Source: Afipia massiliensis (lineage in GTDB: Bacteria > Pseudomonadota > Alphaproteobacteria > Rhizobiales > Xanthobacteraceae). Taken from it: 64,000 nucleotides of DNA. Made by a program: the position numbers and the translations under genes. This document shows, one piece after another, positions 62,079-64,000 of this stretch (positions are counted from its first letter, which is position 1; each line of letters opens with the position of its first letter). The stretch is taken from the NCBI RefSeq assembly GCF_001006325.2, contig NZ_LBIA02000001.1, positions 3,473,501-3,537,500 on the forward strand, given 5' to 3'. The notes beneath the pieces were generated by a model. That model saw only the letters and a list, made by a program, of their open reading frames with translations, was not told the origin of the DNA and made no database searches.

Positions 62079-62927
62079 ATGTCCGTGCAAACAGCGGTGA
62101 AGCGCAAGACCGCGCCCGATATCCTCAAGCGCAAGGGCGGCGATCCGATCGTGATGCTGACGTCGTACCATGCGCATACCGCGGCGCTGGTCGACCGGTA
62201 TTGCGACGTCATTCTGGTCGGCGACTCGCTCGGCAACGTGATGCACGGCTTCGAGACGACGGTGCCGGTCACGCTCGACATGATGATCCTGCAAGGCCGC
62301 GCGGTGATGCGCGGCTCGAAGGAAGCACTCGTCGTGGTGGATATGCCGTTCGGATCGTACGAGGCCTCGAAGGAACAGGCGTTTCATTCCGCCGTGCGCG
62401 TGCTGAAGGAAACCCATTGCGGCGCCGTGAAGATGGAAGGCGGCGTGCGCATGGCGGAGACCATCGAGTTTCTCACCACGCGGGGCATTCCGGTGATGGG
62501 GCATATCGGCCTCACGCCGCAGTCGATCAACACGCTCGGCAGCTTCAAGTCGCAGGGCAAGGACGAAGCCATCAAGATCGCGGCGGGCGAGAACGGCAGC
62601 GGTCCGTTTCAGCAGGATGCCATCGCGGTGGCGCAGGCCGGTGCCTTCTCGATGGTGGTGGAAGCCGTGGCGGAGCCGCTGGCGCGACGCATCACCGAGA
62701 TCGTGCAGGTCCCGACCATCGGCATCGGCGCAAGCAATGCGTGCGACGGTCAGGTGCTGGTGCTGGAGGACATGCTCGGCCTGTCGCCTTGGGTGCCGAA
62801 GTTCGTCAAGCGCTACGGCAATCTCGGACCCGGCATCGAGGCGGCCATTCAGGACTACGCCCGCGAGGTCCGCTCGCGCGCATTCCCGGGGCCGGAGCAC
62901 GTCTACGGCATCAAGCCGAAGGGTTGA
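62079..62927 (+). CDS. panB: 3-methyl-2-oxobutanoate hydroxymethyltransferase
   Basis: 282 residues. [67 protein letters not shown] and [23 protein letters not shown] are the KPHMT signature. The metal-binding Asp and catalytic Glu are in place. It makes ketopantoate for pantothenate and CoA. The start has GGAG upstream, inside the nnrU end, so the two genes form one unit. An intrinsic terminator follows. Confidence 0.97.
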   Translation: MSVQTAVKRKTAPDILKRKGGDPIVMLTSYHAHTAALVDRYCDVILVGDSLGNVMHGFETTVPVTLDMMILQGRAVMRGSKEALVVVDMPFGSYEASKEQAFHSAVRVLKETHCGAVKMEGGVRMAETIEFLTTRGIPVMGHIGLTPQSINTLGSFKSQGKDEAIKIAAGENGSGPFQQDAIAVAQAGAFSMVVEAVAEPLARRITEIVQVPTIGIGASNACDGQVLVLEDMLGLSPWVPKFVKRYGNLGPGIEAAIQDYAREVRSRAFPGPEHVYGIKPKG

Positions 62928-62955
62928 GACGCATTGAACGGGTGTTTCCACAAAA

Positions 62956-62980
62956 AAGCCCGGCGCAGCGCGCCGGGCTT
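62956..62980 (+). terminator. Rho-independent terminator of nnrU-panB
   Basis: AAGCCCGGCG paired with CGCCGGGCTT, loop CAGCG, followed by GAGTTTG, 29 nt after the panB stop. The A run before the stem would serve as a T tract on the other strand. Confidence 0.8.
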
Positions 62981-63022
62981 GAGTTTGTGAAACTGGAGAA
63001 ACGATAGAAACGATCAAGACAC

Positions 63023-63048
63023 ACGGCGCGACCGTGAGGCCGCGCCGT
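63023..63048 (-). terminator. Hairpin after the outer-membrane protein gene
   Basis: ACGGCGCG and CGCGCCGT pair across a 10-nt loop, just after the reverse-strand stop at 63056. T tract weak. Confidence 0.55.
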
Positions 63049-63055
63049 TGAGGGT

Positions 63056-63808
63056 TTAGAACTTGTAGTTCACGCCGGCGCGAACGACGTGAAACTGGTT
63101 GTCCCAACGTGCGTTGTTCGCCCCGCCAGCGACGATCGGCGAAAGGTTGATGATCGTCTCGTCGCCGAAATCGTAATAGAGATATTCGGCGCGTACCGTC
63201 CAATTGTTCGAGACCGCGTATTCCACACCGCCGCCGGCGACCCAGCCGGATTGTGTACGGCTGACATCGAGCGGGTTGAACGCACCGCCAACGACCAAAT
63301 GGTTACGATAGTTGATGTCTGCCCACGCGCCGCCGCCGGTGCCATAGATCATCCAACGATCCCAAGTGAAACCGAGCCTGCCGCGGATACTCGCCATCCA
63401 GTCTACGCTGCGGTCCTGCAAATGAAACAGACCAGGAAACGGGGCGCCGCCGACGGTGACGGCAGCACTGTTCGTCGTGCGAATTCCCGTTCCGGAGATA
63501 TCGCCCTCGATGCCGAGCACCCAACTTGGTGCGAATTGCCAATTGTAACCGATCTGCCCGCCACCGACGACACCGTTGCTGTCGCTCCCCAATGTTGCCA
63601 CGTCGAGGCCGGGGAAGCCTGTCTGCGTGATGACGACGGATGAGTCGCTCCAACCATAGCCGACATGGATGCCTGCGTAGAAGCCGGTCCAGGTCCAGAT
63701 CGGAGCAACAACTGGTGGTGGGGCCTTGTACCGCGGAGCCATGTCCGCGGCTGATGCGCTGCTGATTGCGAAGGCCAGGAAGGCCGCTGTCGTAAGTAAT
63801 TTCCGCAT
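63056..63808 (-). CDS. Outer-membrane beta-barrel protein (Omp25/RopB-type)
   Basis: 250 residues. The signal peptide ends SSASAADM. The mature chain begins with RYKAPPPVVAPIWTWTGFYAGIHVGYGWSDSS, the alphaproteobacterial Omp25/porin-like N-terminus. Repeated Gly-aromatic strands follow and it ends in GVNYKF, an outer-membrane insertion signal with a C-terminal Phe. It likely spans the outer membrane as an eight-stranded barrel. GGGGAG lies about 8 nt before ATG 63808. Confidence 0.93.
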   Translation of the reverse strand: MRKLLTTAAFLAFAISSASAADMAPRYKAPPPVVAPIWTWTGFYAGIHVGYGWSDSSVVITQTGFPGLDVATLGSDSNGVVGGGQIGYNWQFAPSWVLGIEGDISGTGIRTTNSAAVTVGGAPFPGLFHLQDRSVDWMASIRGRLGFTWDRWMIYGTGGGAWADINYRNHLVVGGAFNPLDVSRTQSGWVAGGGVEYAVSNNWTVRAEYLYYDFGDETIINLSPIVAGGANNARWDNQFHVVRAGVNYKF

Positions 63809-64000
63809 GATGCACTCCCCATTAAAAAAATGTCTGAGTTTGGCAGTCGAGCCGGAAATGCCCTTAAGAAAATACCATCACAAAAATCCGGCGCTGGCTG
63901 TCACCGGGAAGTCACGCTCGGATGGGTATTTAGCGGGAGGTACGTCAGTATTATTGGCCTAAAGCAGGCGAGGCAGGCCTTGATACAAGGCGGTTTTTCA
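63809..64000. other. Upstream region of the outer-membrane protein gene
   Basis: About 190 nt, AT-richer with poly-T on the reverse strand near 63824-63830, and a GGGGAG ribosome-binding site. No gene is supported here. Confidence 0.4.

Noticed and set aside
61374-63203. Reverse open frame of 609 codons over nnrU and panB
   Set aside because: Opposite two certain genes, His/Arg-rich, no domain.

Overview
The window reads as a chromosomal segment of a high-GC alphaproteobacterium, most likely Nitrobacteraceae/Bradyrhizobiaceae (Bradyrhizobium, Rhodopseudomonas, Nitrobacter or Afipia type). The evidence is the protein signatures (PAS_5-like, DUF2842, NnrU and DUF47-PiT genes, a five-gene liv cluster), the GC-rich codon use, and dense short palindromic intergenic repeats of Rhizobiales type. 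No tRNA, rRNA, CRISPR array, insertion sequence or prophage was seen.

Layout. 1-9.1 kb is an exopolysaccharide locus: a partial O-antigen ligase/polymerase, an undecaprenyl-phosphate sugar transferase, a GT4 glycosyltransferase, a Wza-like export lipoprotein, a Wzc/GumC-like chain-length protein, a GNAT/FemAB-like acyltransferase and a deacetylase-fold protein whose metal ligands are all lost. 9.1-16.2 kb holds housekeeping genes: DUF2842, heme A synthase, an FTR1 iron permease, O-acetylhomoserine sulfhydrylase, a CoA-binding protein, an ECHDC3-like crotonase, a thioesterase and rplM-rpsI. 16.3-20.4 kb has a diguanylate cyclase, small proteins and an AI-2E family permease. 20.4-21.7 kb is a gene-free block of stacked inverted repeats. 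21.7-30.2 kb holds an orphan CoxL-like subunit, Ppx/GppA, rlmE, a DHA2 efflux pump and guaB. 30.5-38.2 kb holds an oxidoreductase, a phosphoesterase, MAPEG, an RsmB-type methyltransferase, a glycosyltransferase and guaA.

Directly downstream of guaA lies a visibly AT-richer two-gene cassette of unknown function (38.2-39.7 kb), the best accessory candidate in the window. 39.9-49.9 kb is a mixed region: YdeI-like, a beta-propeller with its regulator, DUF899, DUF411, LysR/ilvD, an unusual DsbB with DUF5993, an ArsR-SRPBCC pair, a 2'-5' RNA ligase-like protein and an ArsC/Spx-like protein. 50.9-55.5 kb is a complete branched-chain amino-acid-type ABC transporter. 55.7-57.3 kb is a DUF47-PiT phosphate system. 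57.35-57.73 kb is a guanidinium exporter (sugE/gdx) preceded by a two-hairpin leader that matches the guanidine-II (mini-ykkC) riboswitch. The window ends with prfC, an SRPBCC protein, a Bug-type binding protein, NnrU-panB and an outer-membrane beta-barrel protein.

The long antisense open frames opposite most large genes are explained by GC-rich codon bias and are not annotated. Family names rest on motif recognition by eye; no database search was run.
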